Assembly (NCBI GenBank): GCA_015066175.1
Contig: SVOW01000012.1
Coordinates: 20,560-84,559 of the forward strand
DNA: 64,000 nucleotides
Reading direction: 5' to 3'
From: Oscillospiraceae bacterium
GTDB lineage: Bacteria; Bacillota; Clostridia; Oscillospirales; Acutalibacteraceae
The notes under the pieces were generated by a model that was not told the origin of the DNA, did no database searches, and saw nothing but the letters and a program-made list of their open reading frames with translations. Below are positions 34,733 through 44,277 of the stretch, piece after piece. Each line of letters opens with the position of its first letter. Within the stretch, counting starts at the first letter, position 1. A program made the position numbers and the translations under genes.

Positions 34733-35837
34733 CTTCGACGACCTCCCCGTTGATTTCTTCCAGGAACGTGCTGTACCCGTTCACCGCTGTCTGGAGTTCT
34801 GCGATTGCCTTAGTGTTGGTCTCTGTTTGGCTTTTTGTATTTTCTGCTGTTTTTATAACTCCTTCAACTTTAGGGCCCAGTTGGTTATAACTCTGTTGTG
34901 CACTGTTTGCAATATTATGGGCTGCTTTACTTGTCTGCTCTGCTGTATTGAGTCGGCTCACATAATCAGCCACTTGGTTTTGTGCGGCTATCGCTTGGCT
35001 CAATGCTTTGTTTGATTGGGTCAAGGCTTTCGATGCGTTCGCAGTAGCTTCGGTGGTCTGCGCCGTTAAACTCAAAAGTTGCTTAGCTGTCTTTTTGTCT
35101 ACTCTCTGCCAGATGCACCCACCGCTCAACTCTTCGGCTATATAGAACCCTGCCTCGTGAGTGATTGCGCCCAGTTGTGAGATTATAGACAGCGCGGGTT
35201 CTGGGTGTATATCTGCAATACTTTCGTACTGCATGAACTCGTCGTCTGTCATAGTACAGAAATAGTCAAGCACCACAACGTCGGAGAGGTCGGGAAGTTT
35301 TATATCTTGCGCAGATATGGCCACAGGGTTCGAGCCCTCCCTGCTCGCTTGCCAGGACTCCTTGTTATATATATAACGGATGTCTTTGTAGTGGTCGTAT
35401 ATGATAACGAACACATCATATCCATTGGCTCCTCTGATATTATCTATTGAGATATCTAAGGCGCCATTACTTCCTTGCATTATGACACCGCTGGCGAAGA
35501 CGAGACGCTGTTCTATCTCGCTGAAGTCAAGCGTCTCGGGCACCGCATCCGCCACGAATGACCCCTCAAAAGGAAGATGCTCGCACATAGTGACCGCGCC
35601 TTCTTCTTTATAAGGCACCTCGTCGCGACTCCACACTTTCACCTGGTCCCAGGGTGTGGCGCTTGTCGTGTTGAGTGCCACGATGTCACCCACTTCGGGG
35701 TTGTCAGGTAGAGCGTCTACCACATAAACGGGCAGGCCGTCAAGAATTACGCCTCCGTGAGTGTTTGAAGACAACTGCATTTTGAGCGGTTCAGGAGCTT
35801 CTTTTAATTCAAGTGCCAATTTATCACTCATAAACAT
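34725..35837 (-). CDS. Tail fibre / baseplate protein with coiled-coil end
   Basis: 370 residues from the first ATG (35837); an in-frame ATG at 35831 (MSDKLALEL) has better SD spacing to GAAAGGG and is equally possible. N-terminal and middle beta domains (VDALPDNPEVGDIVALN, VFVIIYDHYKDIRYIY) precede a long Ala/Gln/Asn-rich coiled coil (about 255-350), typical of trimeric fibres. GC-rich codons are shared with the LRR gene. Likely part of the adhesion device. Confidence 0.7.
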   Translation of the reverse strand: MFMSDKLALELKEAPEPLKMQLSSNTHGGVILDGLPVYVVDALPDNPEVGDIVALNTTSATPWDQVKVWSRDEVPYKEEGAVTMCEHLPFEGSFVADAVPETLDFSEIEQRLVFASGVIMQGSNGALDISIDNIRGANGYDVFVIIYDHYKDIRYIYNKESWQASREGSNPVAISAQDIKLPDLSDVVVLDYFCTMTDDEFMQYESIADIHPEPALSIISQLGAITHEAGFYIAEELSGGCIWQRVDKKTAKQLLSLTAQTTEATANASKALTQSNKALSQAIAAQNQVADYVSRLNTAEQTSKAAHNIANSAQQSYNQLGPKVEGVIKTAENTKSQTETNTKAIAELQTAVNGYSTFLEEINGEVVEDE

Positions 35838-36171
35838 AATCCCTTTCTACTTCAAGTTCTTCCTGGAACGGAGTGTCTACATATCCGTTGGGGAAAGTTA
35901 CCTCAACTTCAACTATGTAAGTTGCGCCGTATTCAGCAAGTTCATCTGATGGTGTAAGTTTTGCAGTTTCTTTTGCCGGGAAAACAAAATCAACTTCACT
36001 TGTTTCTGCTTCCGTCACAATCTCCTGAAAAAGGCTGTATTCTGCACCTGACAACGTGCTTCGTACACCGCATCTGATTACGCTTCCCTTTTCAATAACC
36101 GTTTCGTTACCTTCTTTATCAGTGGCTATAAACGGAAATTCAAATGTATCTCCTCTGGTTTTTTTAATCAT
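35824..36171 (-). CDS. BppU-like baseplate protein (short)
   Basis: 115 residues starting MIKKTRGDTFEFPF. The pattern of a short immunoglobulin-like domain describing charge-rich strands (VIEKGSVIRCGVRST, ATYIVEVEVTFPNG) matches the N-terminal domain of BppU/DUF2479 baseplate proteins, but without the C-terminal coiled coil. It overlaps neighbours by 4 and 14 bases. Confidence 0.65.
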   Translation of the reverse strand: MIKKTRGDTFEFPFIATDKEGNETVIEKGSVIRCGVRSTLSGAEYSLFQEIVTEAETSEVDFVFPAKETAKLTPSDELAEYGATYIVEVEVTFPNGYVDTPFQEELEVERDYVYE

Positions 36172-36359
36172 TCTTCATCACCAACTTTTTCACCTTCGTT
36201 TTTTTCTTCTTCGGATAATGAAAGTAAATGTTTTGCTGCCTGTATCGCACCTGATACGGCGTGTAAAGTTACTGTATGGTTTTCAATTGCGTTCCTGAGT
36301 TCCCTTTCCTGGTTTTCAAGATTACGTATGTATTCTGTTATTCGTTCTTTTGTAAGCAT
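36168..36359 (-). CDS. Small coiled-coil phage protein
   Basis: 63 residues, helical: a heptad-rich start (TEYIRNLENQERELRNAIENH) and a Glu/Lys-rich end. ATG 36359 with AAGGAGA. It overlaps the BppU-like gene by 4 bases. Function unknown. Confidence 0.65.
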   Translation of the reverse strand: MLTKERITEYIRNLENQERELRNAIENHTVTLHAVSGAIQAAKHLLSLSEEEKNEGEKVGDEE

Positions 36360-36370
36360 ATCTTTTCTCC

Positions 36371-39313
36371 TTAATGATATAGGTCTATTATGTTGTGTAA
36401 ATTGTCAATCGCAGCTTGAGTGGTTTTTGTCAACGTATCTATCTGATTTTGCAGATAAACTTCAGAATTGTTTATTTTTGTCATAATATCAACCATCGTG
36501 GAAGAATTCAGGGCATTTATCTTAACTTGCCCATCAGAACACAACTGCAAGATTTTTTTGTTACCCATATACCAATTTATATATCCAACAGCATCAGGAA
36601 CTTTTATTGTAATCTCTCCTTCAGGATATTCTCTGAACATAAGAGATATATTTTCAGCAAACTGCATACTGATATCATAACTTGGTACAGAGCCGTTTGA
36701 AGCAGAACTTGTCCTTATTACAGTGTGTCCCGCCTGATTAAAATCGCCTAATACTATGTTATCAGCCGAATAAGTTGGATAAATGCCCACAAGATGATTA
36801 CCGTTACTTCTTGCAATAGTATTACCCAGAGTTATATCCCCTGTTATATCAGCATTTCCTGAAACTTTGAATTTTTCACAGCTTGCCCAGATTAAACCGT
36901 CAACTGAAGTTGTGTAAAACTCAATTGCATCACTTGTAGTTATCTTTATACCTCTGGTAACGGTGCCGTTGCCTTCAACATTTGTGAAATAAATTGATGA
37001 TATCTCATTGTTGATTATGTTGTTGAATGTAGGGAGCTGCCCTTTTTCAACCTGAAAGATACCCTGAGTATCAATAGAAATTTCCTTGTCAGCCGTCATA
37101 GCGTTCATAATCAACATATCATAAGCATCGCCCTGAGTTCTCAGACTGCCGACAATATTAAGTGTTCCGTCATCATTGGCACTGAAAACAGGACTTCCGC
37201 CTGATGAATCGCTGTAAATAGTGATTTTGCCGTTATAGACAGAAATTTCATCTTCGGTGATATACACGTTGTTATATTCTGTCGGAGCTTCGCCGATTAA
37301 CTGTATGTTGTCAAATCTTACAAAATATCCGTTAGCCATTGTTTCAGAGGTAGACCATCTTGAAGCACACAATCTTAATATTACATAATATTTTTCGTCG
37401 TTCGACGGAATATTTACATAAACTGAATGCGAAACAAATTCGCCCGCGCCAACGACAAAATCATTAAAATTATCCGCATAGGATGTAGATATCGAGTTTT
37501 CAGTATAAACAAGAGTATTTGTTGAAGCTTCGTAAATGTCAACTTGAATACGAGGTTTTAGTAATGTCATGTCACATTGTGCCTCGTAATATATTTTGTA
37601 TTCTTTACCCGGCAAAACATAAATCGGCTCACTGTCCAAATGAGGGTTAGCTGTTTCATGTCCGGGGCAAAGCTTTATATAATTGTTGCCGTCCGAACTT
37701 ACTATTTCGGCCGAATAAAACGGAGCGCTTGCAGATTGGTTCCAGCCGATAAAGTTATCGTCGAAACAACCATTAAGAATCAAGTCTTTTTCAGTAACTT
37801 CTCTTGGGGTGCCAATAGTCAGCAATTCTGTACTTATTTTCCTTGCTGCAATGGTGTTCATAACCATATCACCGTAATCTGTATAACCGTAAAGCCATAT
37901 AGGATTACCATCATTCCAACACCCTTCGCCATAAGTAAAGACAAAGCCTGCTGTTGTTGTCATCGTGATATATGTAGATTCTTCAAGTGTGGGCATATCA
38001 TGGGCATATAAAATATATCCGCCGTTTTCATCTTCTACCGGAGTATGAAATAAACCTTTGCCGGTATCTTTTACTTTTTCGTTAAGCTTAATTACCTGCT
38101 GTTCAAAGTCTGAAATTTTATCTCCTGTTTTTTTTGCCAGATGCTCAATTATTGCCTTTTCAGCACTTGTAAGAGACCTTGTTTTTGCATAGCCGTTTTT
38201 CGTGGAATTAAGTCCTGCGGATTCAACTGCCATTGCACCGTTCAGAGTCCATGTTACATGGGTAAGGACTGAAAAGTGTTCGTTTGAGTCTTTTTTGAAA
38301 ATTACTCCATCCATCGGCCACAGATTGGGAAGTGATTTTATGTTGGCAGTAAAAGGTCTGTACGTAAAAAATACGTTATTGCTTGTCAAAACCGCCGACA
38401 TATTTCCTACCGTACTGTCTGAAGAGTTATAGTCTTCTGCGGTATCCGTAATAAGTTTATTATCCGAAATGTTGTAAGTGTATCCGGCTTTTTTTACCAC
38501 AACTTCCGTTGAATCACTAAGGGTAACCGTAACGCCTGTGGTGGTTATATCGTTTTCCTCCATATCACTGCTGTAACGCATACTTTCATCAATGGTAATA
38601 ACTGATGTATCAGGGAAGAAAAGCACATCAAGTTCACCGTCAGCATTGATAATAAGGTTTCCTCCCTCAAGTTCTGCATACCAACACATCAACTGTCGCC
38701 ATGTGATTTCTTCGGTGTCAGATGCAAGAGGAATCTGTGATTCGGGGTTAGTACAGTTTGCTATTTTTGGATAATTAGCGTTAATATCCCTCAGTACATT
38801 GTTGTAAAAATTAGTTGATACAATAACTCCTGTTTCTGTTTGGAGTTCTGACCTCACATATACTATTGAAGGCAGAACGTTGAAACTACATGGCTTATCA
38901 AGTTTAACCATATCATCAAGAGCCGTAAGAGAAATTGTTGCAAGTCTGCGCGGCTGTTCATCAATGGTAAACACACCCATAGGAATTTCTTTTTCGTTAC
39001 CAGGCAATGTGTCAACTACGCACCATACTTTTACTTTTGCACCTTCAAACTTAATATTATTCGGGTCAAACTCGGTGCCGTTATAGGTGAATTTCTGATT
39101 TCTGATTTTGAAATTCAGTTCTGCAGCACAGGCTGTACCGTAGGATATTTTGTCACCCGATACGACGTATCTGTCTACGGTACAACTGTTCTGCACAATC
39201 TGTTCTTCAGTCAGATAGAATTCACTTCCCTCTGTGGGAGAAACTTTGATTTTAACTTTTTGTGGCGGATTCAGTTTTAAAGCATTCAAAGCTGTATCTG
39301 ACAAAACACTCAT
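36371..39313 (-). CDS. Phage tail tip / endopeptidase-type tail protein with sugar-binding module
   Basis: 980 residues. The ATG 39313 overlaps the stop of the previous gene (ATGA), and this coupling decides the start. The N-terminal about 360 residues look like the tail-associated (Tal/gp44-like) base, including GEWxxxLMCWYAELEGG-type segments. A coiled coil follows near 380-420. A jelly-roll carbohydrate-binding-like domain spans about 515-680 (LNGCFDDNFIGWNQS ... FVRFDNIQLIG). A beta-helical or intramolecular region and a final coiled coil end the protein. It probably forms the tail tip and binds host wall sugars. Confidence 0.75.
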   Translation of the reverse strand: MSVLSDTALNALKLNPPQKVKIKVSPTEGSEFYLTEEQIVQNSCTVDRYVVSGDKISYGTACAAELNFKIRNQKFTYNGTEFDPNNIKFEGAKVKVWCVVDTLPGNEKEIPMGVFTIDEQPRRLATISLTALDDMVKLDKPCSFNVLPSIVYVRSELQTETGVIVSTNFYNNVLRDINANYPKIANCTNPESQIPLASDTEEITWRQLMCWYAELEGGNLIINADGELDVLFFPDTSVITIDESMRYSSDMEENDITTTGVTVTLSDSTEVVVKKAGYTYNISDNKLITDTAEDYNSSDSTVGNMSAVLTSNNVFFTYRPFTANIKSLPNLWPMDGVIFKKDSNEHFSVLTHVTWTLNGAMAVESAGLNSTKNGYAKTRSLTSAEKAIIEHLAKKTGDKISDFEQQVIKLNEKVKDTGKGLFHTPVEDENGGYILYAHDMPTLEESTYITMTTTAGFVFTYGEGCWNDGNPIWLYGYTDYGDMVMNTIAARKISTELLTIGTPREVTEKDLILNGCFDDNFIGWNQSASAPFYSAEIVSSDGNNYIKLCPGHETANPHLDSEPIYVLPGKEYKIYYEAQCDMTLLKPRIQVDIYEASTNTLVYTENSISTSYADNFNDFVVGAGEFVSHSVYVNIPSNDEKYYVILRLCASRWSTSETMANGYFVRFDNIQLIGEAPTEYNNVYITEDEISVYNGKITIYSDSSGGSPVFSANDDGTLNIVGSLRTQGDAYDMLIMNAMTADKEISIDTQGIFQVEKGQLPTFNNIINNEISSIYFTNVEGNGTVTRGIKITTSDAIEFYTTSVDGLIWASCEKFKVSGNADITGDITLGNTIARSNGNHLVGIYPTYSADNIVLGDFNQAGHTVIRTSSASNGSVPSYDISMQFAENISLMFREYPEGEITIKVPDAVGYINWYMGNKKILQLCSDGQVKINALNSSTMVDIMTKINNSEVYLQNQIDTLTKTTQAAIDNLHNIIDLYH

Positions 39314-39678
39314 GTAATCATTTCCGCCTTCCTTCTGATAAGATTGAAACTTAAATTGGACCAAAGCCCTAATGCTGAATTATAAAGTGGAGTTGAACGG
39401 TTACCTACATAAAACTGTGCGGTTGTGTATCCGCCGACCTGTGGGTCAAGATAAGTAACATTTATGTATTCAGGGTTAAAAGCCTGAAGAATTTCGGAAA
39501 TTTCGTCAGTGGTAAGAGGTCCCCATGATAAAGATAGTTTAACCACCTGACCGATTCTGCCTTTTTCCATTGTGCCGTCTTCCGTTCTGCCGGCATCTGA
39601 TTTTGAAACATCTTCCAAATCCCACTGATATTTCTGAGGACACTTTACAGCGGGAGATTTTATCGGATTATCTGTCAT
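39310..39678 (-). CDS. Short distal tail-like protein (DUF6711-like)
   Basis: 122 residues, beta-rich: WDLEDVSKSDAGRTEDGTM near residue 20, and QAFNPEYINVTYLDPQVGGYTTAQFYVG near 65. The pattern fits short tail proteins lying between tape measure and tail tip genes, replacing a classical Dit. Five bases separate it from the tape measure gene. Confidence 0.7.
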   Translation of the reverse strand: MTDNPIKSPAVKCPQKYQWDLEDVSKSDAGRTEDGTMEKGRIGQVVKLSLSWGPLTTDEISEILQAFNPEYINVTYLDPQVGGYTTAQFYVGNRSTPLYNSALGLWSNLSFNLIRRKAEMIT

Positions 39679-39683
39679 TTATA

Positions 39684-42600
39684 TCACACTCCTACAGGAA
39701 CGGCCACAGCACCGTCTCTTTGATTTTTACGGCTTAATGCTTTTACAATAGTAGAAACAGGGATTTCAGCCGTTGTATCCTTTTCAAGTAACGCTCTCAA
39801 GAGATTATTCTGTTCACGAAGTAATTCATTCTGCTCACTGTTTGCATCCTGAACACCTCTTGAAATACCTGCTACAATCTGCTCGTTGTTGACAACTGCA
39901 GATTTATTTCCGATTGTGCCAACCATTTCAGGGCCTGCTTCACGTGCAATAAACATCTGACCTGTTGTGGGGAAACCGCCATCAGCAAGTCGCGGTATCC
40001 TGACTTCGCTGATTGTAGAAATGCTGAAACCTAATTTTTTACCGCCGATACCGGGAACCCAATCGGGAACATCAAAAGAAATTTTATTAAGTCCCCTTAT
40101 CAATGTGTTGATACACCTGATTACACCATTTGCCATTCCTTCAAAGAAGCCAATCAAACCATTAACGACACCCTTTGCACCACGTACAATTGAATTGAGG
40201 AATCCGCCGCTTCCACCTGTTGCTGATTCAAAAGAACCCATATTTTTCTTATATGTACCAACAAGCTTTGTAGCTTTTACAATCATTGGATTGAGTTTTT
40301 CCAAAGCGGGTATCAATTTTTCAAATTCCGTTGTCTGGTCCGATACTTCGTTATACATTCTTTCTACAGGGTTTGTCAGGAAAAAGCTGATTACTGTATC
40401 TACGGTTGCAGCAATGCCCGCAATTGCACTCACCACTGTAAATGCTATAACTGCCGCTGCAAAGTCGGTCATAAACGCTGTAAAAGCGTCCATATCAGTT
40501 TTCAACGTAGGCAAAATCGCACTCATTCCGGCTAACACAGGGGCTAACATGGTAAGTTCCGTTGCTACCCTGCCGAGCGAAGCACAGAACAGGACAAAAG
40601 CTGCTGCCAATTCAACCAACAAGGCCGTGCCCATTGCAATCGCAAGTGGTAACAATCCTGCACTTGCTACGGTTGCCATACCGAGAGCCGCCGTTACAAC
40701 ACCGATACCGATAAGGAGTGCTGTACCTGTGCTGATAGCAGTAGTTATTGTGGGGCCGTTAAAAAGTACAGGCTGCCATGCTATTGCTATCTGATTAAGT
40801 GCAAAGCCGATTGCCCATATTTCTGCGAGGAATAAGCCCACAGATACGCCGACCACAGCCAATGTAGCTGTGCCGATTGCAAGGTTGCTCATTACTGCTG
40901 AACCTGTTGTGCCGAGTACACCTACTGCTGCACCAAATGCACCCATTAAGGCGACACCTATCAGTAAAGCGGCAGTTACGGTGTCATATTTATCAAGCAC
41001 AGGTTTCCATGCATCCGCCATCTGGTCAAGCATTAAGCCGAGACCCCAGACAGCACCTACTACCAAGCCAACCGCAACTGCAACCTCAGCAATAATTACA
41101 AGACCTACACCGAGGTTTTTCATCAGCGATGTCATTTTGGTAGAAAGTTGTGATGTGGTTTGGCTGACAGTATCTGCTGCAGTTGTCACCTTCGGCAATT
41201 CCGTTGTAACCTTAGTTGTGTCAGGTGCTTTGATTTTTGAAAGAACGTCAAAAGCTACAAGAATACCACCAAGAACCTCAATGCATCCGATTACAAGTGA
41301 TGCCTTATCAACGCCACTCCAATCACCTTGTTTGATAGCATTCCAGTTTGTAGCAATTTCTTCAATAATTGTTGTAAGACCTTGTATTGCTGCTGCAGCA
41401 CCTGCAATTTTGATATTGCCGGTAAACAAGCCTATTGCAATGGCAATGTTGCTCAATCCTCTGATTACATCCAGAGAGTTATCAATATTAGCACCATTTT
41501 TAGCTATATCAGAAACACCGATTACAATTTCGCCTATGCCCTGAATCACCTTGAAAACACCGCCGAATTTGAGATTCCCTAACATTACCAGAGCATCGCC
41601 TATCAGTCCGGCACCTTCGCTGAGAACACCTGCAACGTTTTCGAAATTAAATCCGTTATTACTTATATCCTCCAGATACGTTCTCAATCTGTCAAGGTCA
41701 GCCAAAAACATACTTGCACCCAGTATTGAAAAACTCCACTGAAAAGATTTTCCCTTGATATTCTTTAACTTTTCAATGCCCTCCAATAACTTTTTGGAAA
41801 TTTCCCATGAAGCAATGCCTGCCGCAATTGTACCTACAGTTGTAGCAATTTTTTTCAATGTATCTTCAAACGGTCCGAGGTCAGGTGTTTTTATGTTCTT
41901 CAGGAAATCATAGTCATATGCACCTAAATCCAGGCCCAATGTTGAATCATATCCGTTATCCAGAGAAGATGTTGAAGCAGAGGTATCATTGAGTTTGTTT
42001 ATTTCATCAATGCCGAGCAAAGATTTTTTCAATTCTTTTACAGCCTTTTCTGCACCTTCGGTTGAATCTGTTAAATCATCCATTCCCGAAGCACCGAAAT
42101 CCATACCGCTATAATCGATTTCCGGCAATTCATAACCCAAAAAATCAGCAAGTCTTTTTGCGGCATCTGTTATAACCTGAATCAAAGCCTGAAAATATGG
42201 AATAACTCTTACTGCTATTACACTTACGGCTTGACCCATAGTACGTTTTGCTTGTTCCCACTGAGCACTCATAATTCTCAATGAATTCGCAGGGGTTACA
42301 ATTGTTCGTGCAAGGTCGCCCTGAATGTTCGTGGTATGTTCCATCAAAGTGACATAACGCAATGTAGCTTTCTGTGCTTCAGTCATTTTCGATGTAGAAA
42401 GGTCGATACCATGAGCAAGTGCAGTTTCACGCAGCTGTGCAACAGATAAATTGATACCCCATGCCTTAAGACCTTTAATCTGACCTGACATACCGCTTTG
42501 CAGTTTATTGAACGCGGTGGAAACATCTGTGTTCCAGAACGAAGAAAGGTCGTAAGCCATCTGAGTAAGATTCTTGCTCATTTTGTTGGTCACATCAGAT

Positions 42601-43007
42601 GTTATTTCATAGCCTTCAGCCAACTGATTAAATGAACCCTGATAATTCATCCATTCCTGGATATTTATACCAACAAGCCTTTCAACTTCTTTTGCATACT
42701 TACGTGCTCCTTCTGCACCATTTCCCATAGCAACATAAAACAAGTTACTGCTTTCAACAAATTCATTGGATTTTTTGAACCATGAGCCAAAAACGCTTGT
42801 AATACTTTTTATCGCAGATACAGTTCTGGTTGCACCTGTTCTTAAGGAAGAAAAAGCTGAGCCGTATGAAGACACACTTTTCGAGCCTTTTGACGCAATG
42901 CCGTTAAGTTTTGACAATGTTGTTTTCAGCCCAGTTATATCTTTGCTGACATCGTCACTATCCATTTCCACTCTTATCTTTAACGTGTCGAGAACAACTT
43001 CACTCAC
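39684..43007 (-). CDS. Phage tail tape measure protein
   Basis: 1107 residues. The N-terminal domain has the TMP signature region (SFGSWF...SSNLFYVAMGNGAEGARKYAKEVERL, and AWGINLSVAQLRE near 195). A central series of long hydrophobic Ala/Ile/Val-rich segments (about 490-930) would be membrane-active on DNA injection. The C-terminal part includes FIAREAGPEMVGTIGNKSAVV, typical of TMPs. Length sets tail length. It overlaps the GT frame by 8 bases, the usual order. Confidence 0.93.
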   Translation of the reverse strand: MSEVVLDTLKIRVEMDSDDVSKDITGLKTTLSKLNGIASKGSKSVSSYGSAFSSLRTGATRTVSAIKSITSVFGSWFKKSNEFVESSNLFYVAMGNGAEGARKYAKEVERLVGINIQEWMNYQGSFNQLAEGYEITSDVTNKMSKNLTQMAYDLSSFWNTDVSTAFNKLQSGMSGQIKGLKAWGINLSVAQLRETALAHGIDLSTSKMTEAQKATLRYVTLMEHTTNIQGDLARTIVTPANSLRIMSAQWEQAKRTMGQAVSVIAVRVIPYFQALIQVITDAAKRLADFLGYELPEIDYSGMDFGASGMDDLTDSTEGAEKAVKELKKSLLGIDEINKLNDTSASTSSLDNGYDSTLGLDLGAYDYDFLKNIKTPDLGPFEDTLKKIATTVGTIAAGIASWEISKKLLEGIEKLKNIKGKSFQWSFSILGASMFLADLDRLRTYLEDISNNGFNFENVAGVLSEGAGLIGDALVMLGNLKFGGVFKVIQGIGEIVIGVSDIAKNGANIDNSLDVIRGLSNIAIAIGLFTGNIKIAGAAAAIQGLTTIIEEIATNWNAIKQGDWSGVDKASLVIGCIEVLGGILVAFDVLSKIKAPDTTKVTTELPKVTTAADTVSQTTSQLSTKMTSLMKNLGVGLVIIAEVAVAVGLVVGAVWGLGLMLDQMADAWKPVLDKYDTVTAALLIGVALMGAFGAAVGVLGTTGSAVMSNLAIGTATLAVVGVSVGLFLAEIWAIGFALNQIAIAWQPVLFNGPTITTAISTGTALLIGIGVVTAALGMATVASAGLLPLAIAMGTALLVELAAAFVLFCASLGRVATELTMLAPVLAGMSAILPTLKTDMDAFTAFMTDFAAAVIAFTVVSAIAGIAATVDTVISFFLTNPVERMYNEVSDQTTEFEKLIPALEKLNPMIVKATKLVGTYKKNMGSFESATGGSGGFLNSIVRGAKGVVNGLIGFFEGMANGVIRCINTLIRGLNKISFDVPDWVPGIGGKKLGFSISTISEVRIPRLADGGFPTTGQMFIAREAGPEMVGTIGNKSAVVNNEQIVAGISRGVQDANSEQNELLREQNNLLRALLEKDTTAEIPVSTIVKALSRKNQRDGAVAVPVGV

Positions 43008-43491
43008 CTTTGCCCACCTCCTTGTCTTTTGCTTTCAAACGAGAATTAAAAGCACTTGCAAACGCTTCCATCATTGCTTTTGCTTTATCAAATTCTGCCT
43101 TTTCTTTCTTTTCTTTGTTTTCTTTAACTTTGTTTTCTGTCAATGCATATGGTTGTGAGGAATACGGAGTCGCCTTTGTGCCGCGTTTTGCAAAAGCATG
43201 TAATATCGGAGATACATCACATAACGCTTCATATATGTAAAGTCCTTGCAACCATAATTCTTCATTTTTTCTTTCTGATTTTAATTTGAACGCTTCACGA
43301 TAATATTTCACCAAGCAACAGTCATCGTTCCAATATTGGTCATAGGTCACACCTATTGACAAATAGAAGGGTAAGTGTTTATAAAATTGCTCAGTATAAG
43401 AAAAAACGGAAGCAGAGCCGTCTGATTCCGACTCGCCTCCGTCAGAGGAAAACAAGTCACTTACCAACTTGCTCCCCAGGTCACGTTTCCC
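43000..43491 (-). CDS. Tail assembly chaperone, GT extension reached by -1 frameshift
   Basis: This frame continues the G gene after a -1 slip at GGGAAAC (43491-43485). It encodes about 163 residues (KRDLGSKLVSDLFSSDGGES..., then LPFYLSIGVTYDQYWNDD). The frame is open across the slip site and in exact -1 register with G. A TTG at 43467 without an SD is an unlikely independent start. G and GT proteins chaperone the tape measure in long-tailed phages. The tape measure gene follows immediately. Confidence 0.85.
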   Translation of the reverse strand, partial: GKRDLGSKLVSDLFSSDGGESESDGSASVFSYTEQFYKHLPFYLSIGVTYDQYWNDDCCLVKYYREAFKLKSERKNEELWLQGLYIYEALCDVSPILHAFAKRGTKATPYSSQPYALTENKVKENKEKKEKAEFDKAKAMMEAFASAFNSRLKAKDKEVGKGE

Positions 43492-43790
43492 TCGTTTTCT
43501 TCTTTTTCTTCAAACAAGGTTTCAACCGATTCATTGTACATTTCTGCGAGCTTTGCAAAAAGTTCTTCTTTGTTTGTAATGCAGTTGAACAATTTTTCAA
43601 TCACTTCATTTTTTACAAATCTGTGATTTTTAAGGAATGCACCTGCAAACAACATGGGAAGTGTTGATACCGGCTTTGAATTTATGTCCTGTATTCTGAA
43701 ACCATTACGTTCCATTGCTTCAATTGTTTTTCTGGTAAATTCAAGTGTATACTGTTTACCTTCAAACTCGAGATTGATTGTTTTAGCCAT
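43461..43790 (-). CDS. Tail assembly chaperone G
   Basis: 109 residues. The pattern MAKTINLEFEGKQYTLEFTRKTIEAMERNG is that of short tail assembly chaperones (DUF5055-like). A slippery GGGAAAC lies at codons 100-102, in the X-XXY-YYZ register, 8 codons before its stop. Most ribosomes should end here and a minority shift to make GT. It lies between major tail protein and tape measure genes, as expected. Confidence 0.85.
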   Translation of the reverse strand: MAKTINLEFEGKQYTLEFTRKTIEAMERNGFRIQDINSKPVSTLPMLFAGAFLKNHRFVKNEVIEKLFNCITNKEELFAKLAEMYNESVETLFEEKEENEGNVTWGASW

Positions 43791-43806
43791 TGATTATTCC
43801 TCCTGA

Positions 43807-44271
43807 TTATGTTGCGCTGTTATACTCAATAGGTGTAGACGGAGCGATTGTGACTGTCATACCGACAACTTCGTTTACGCCACCGCCTGTAACGAAGGCT
43901 GAAAGCTGACCTTTAAAGCTGAACTTTCCGTAATCACCTGAAGGAGTAACCGTGCCGTTTGCTTCTGTTCCGCCAAACCAGATAGCATAGTCTTCGGTTT
44001 TCTCTTTCAGAGCGTTGAGTTTTGCAAAATCAGTAGGATTGTAATTAGCCTCAAATTCAAGAGCATCAAGGCTCTGAATACCTGCGATATATGTCTGCAT
44101 TTTGTCTGAAAGTGTTGTTGTTTCCAACATTTCAGGTGCACCGCCCAAATCAGGGAAGCTTTTGATATCAATAAGTTTTTCGTAGGCGGAGTCTCCTTTT
44201 TTCATAAGGAACACCTTATATGTACTGATAGCAGTTGCATTATTTGTTGCGGGAGTAGTTTCATCTGCCAT
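43807..44271 (-). CDS. Major tail protein
   Basis: 154 residues with the tail-tube fold pattern: TYKVFLMKKGDSAYEKLIDIKSFPD, METTTLSDKMQTYIAGIQS-like segment near 50, EFEANYNPTDFAKL near 72 and FKGQLSAFVTGGGVNEV near 118. It forms the siphovirus tail tube. SD GGAGG. Followed by the chaperone genes. Confidence 0.85.
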   Translation of the reverse strand: MADETTPATNNATAISTYKVFLMKKGDSAYEKLIDIKSFPDLGGAPEMLETTTLSDKMQTYIAGIQSLDALEFEANYNPTDFAKLNALKEKTEDYAIWFGGTEANGTVTPSGDYGKFSFKGQLSAFVTGGGVNEVVGMTVTIAPSTPIEYNSAT

Positions 44272-44277
44272 AATTAT

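Noticed and set aside
39967..41544. Long plus-strand frames (275 and 224 residues) inside the tape measure gene
   Set aside because: They are low-complexity Ala/Thr/Pro/Ile shadows of the hydrophobic tape measure coding sequence, without ribosome binding sites.
43000..43467. Independent gene starting at TTG 43467
   Set aside because: No SD for that start; exact -1 register with a GGGAAAC slippery site makes it the GT extension.
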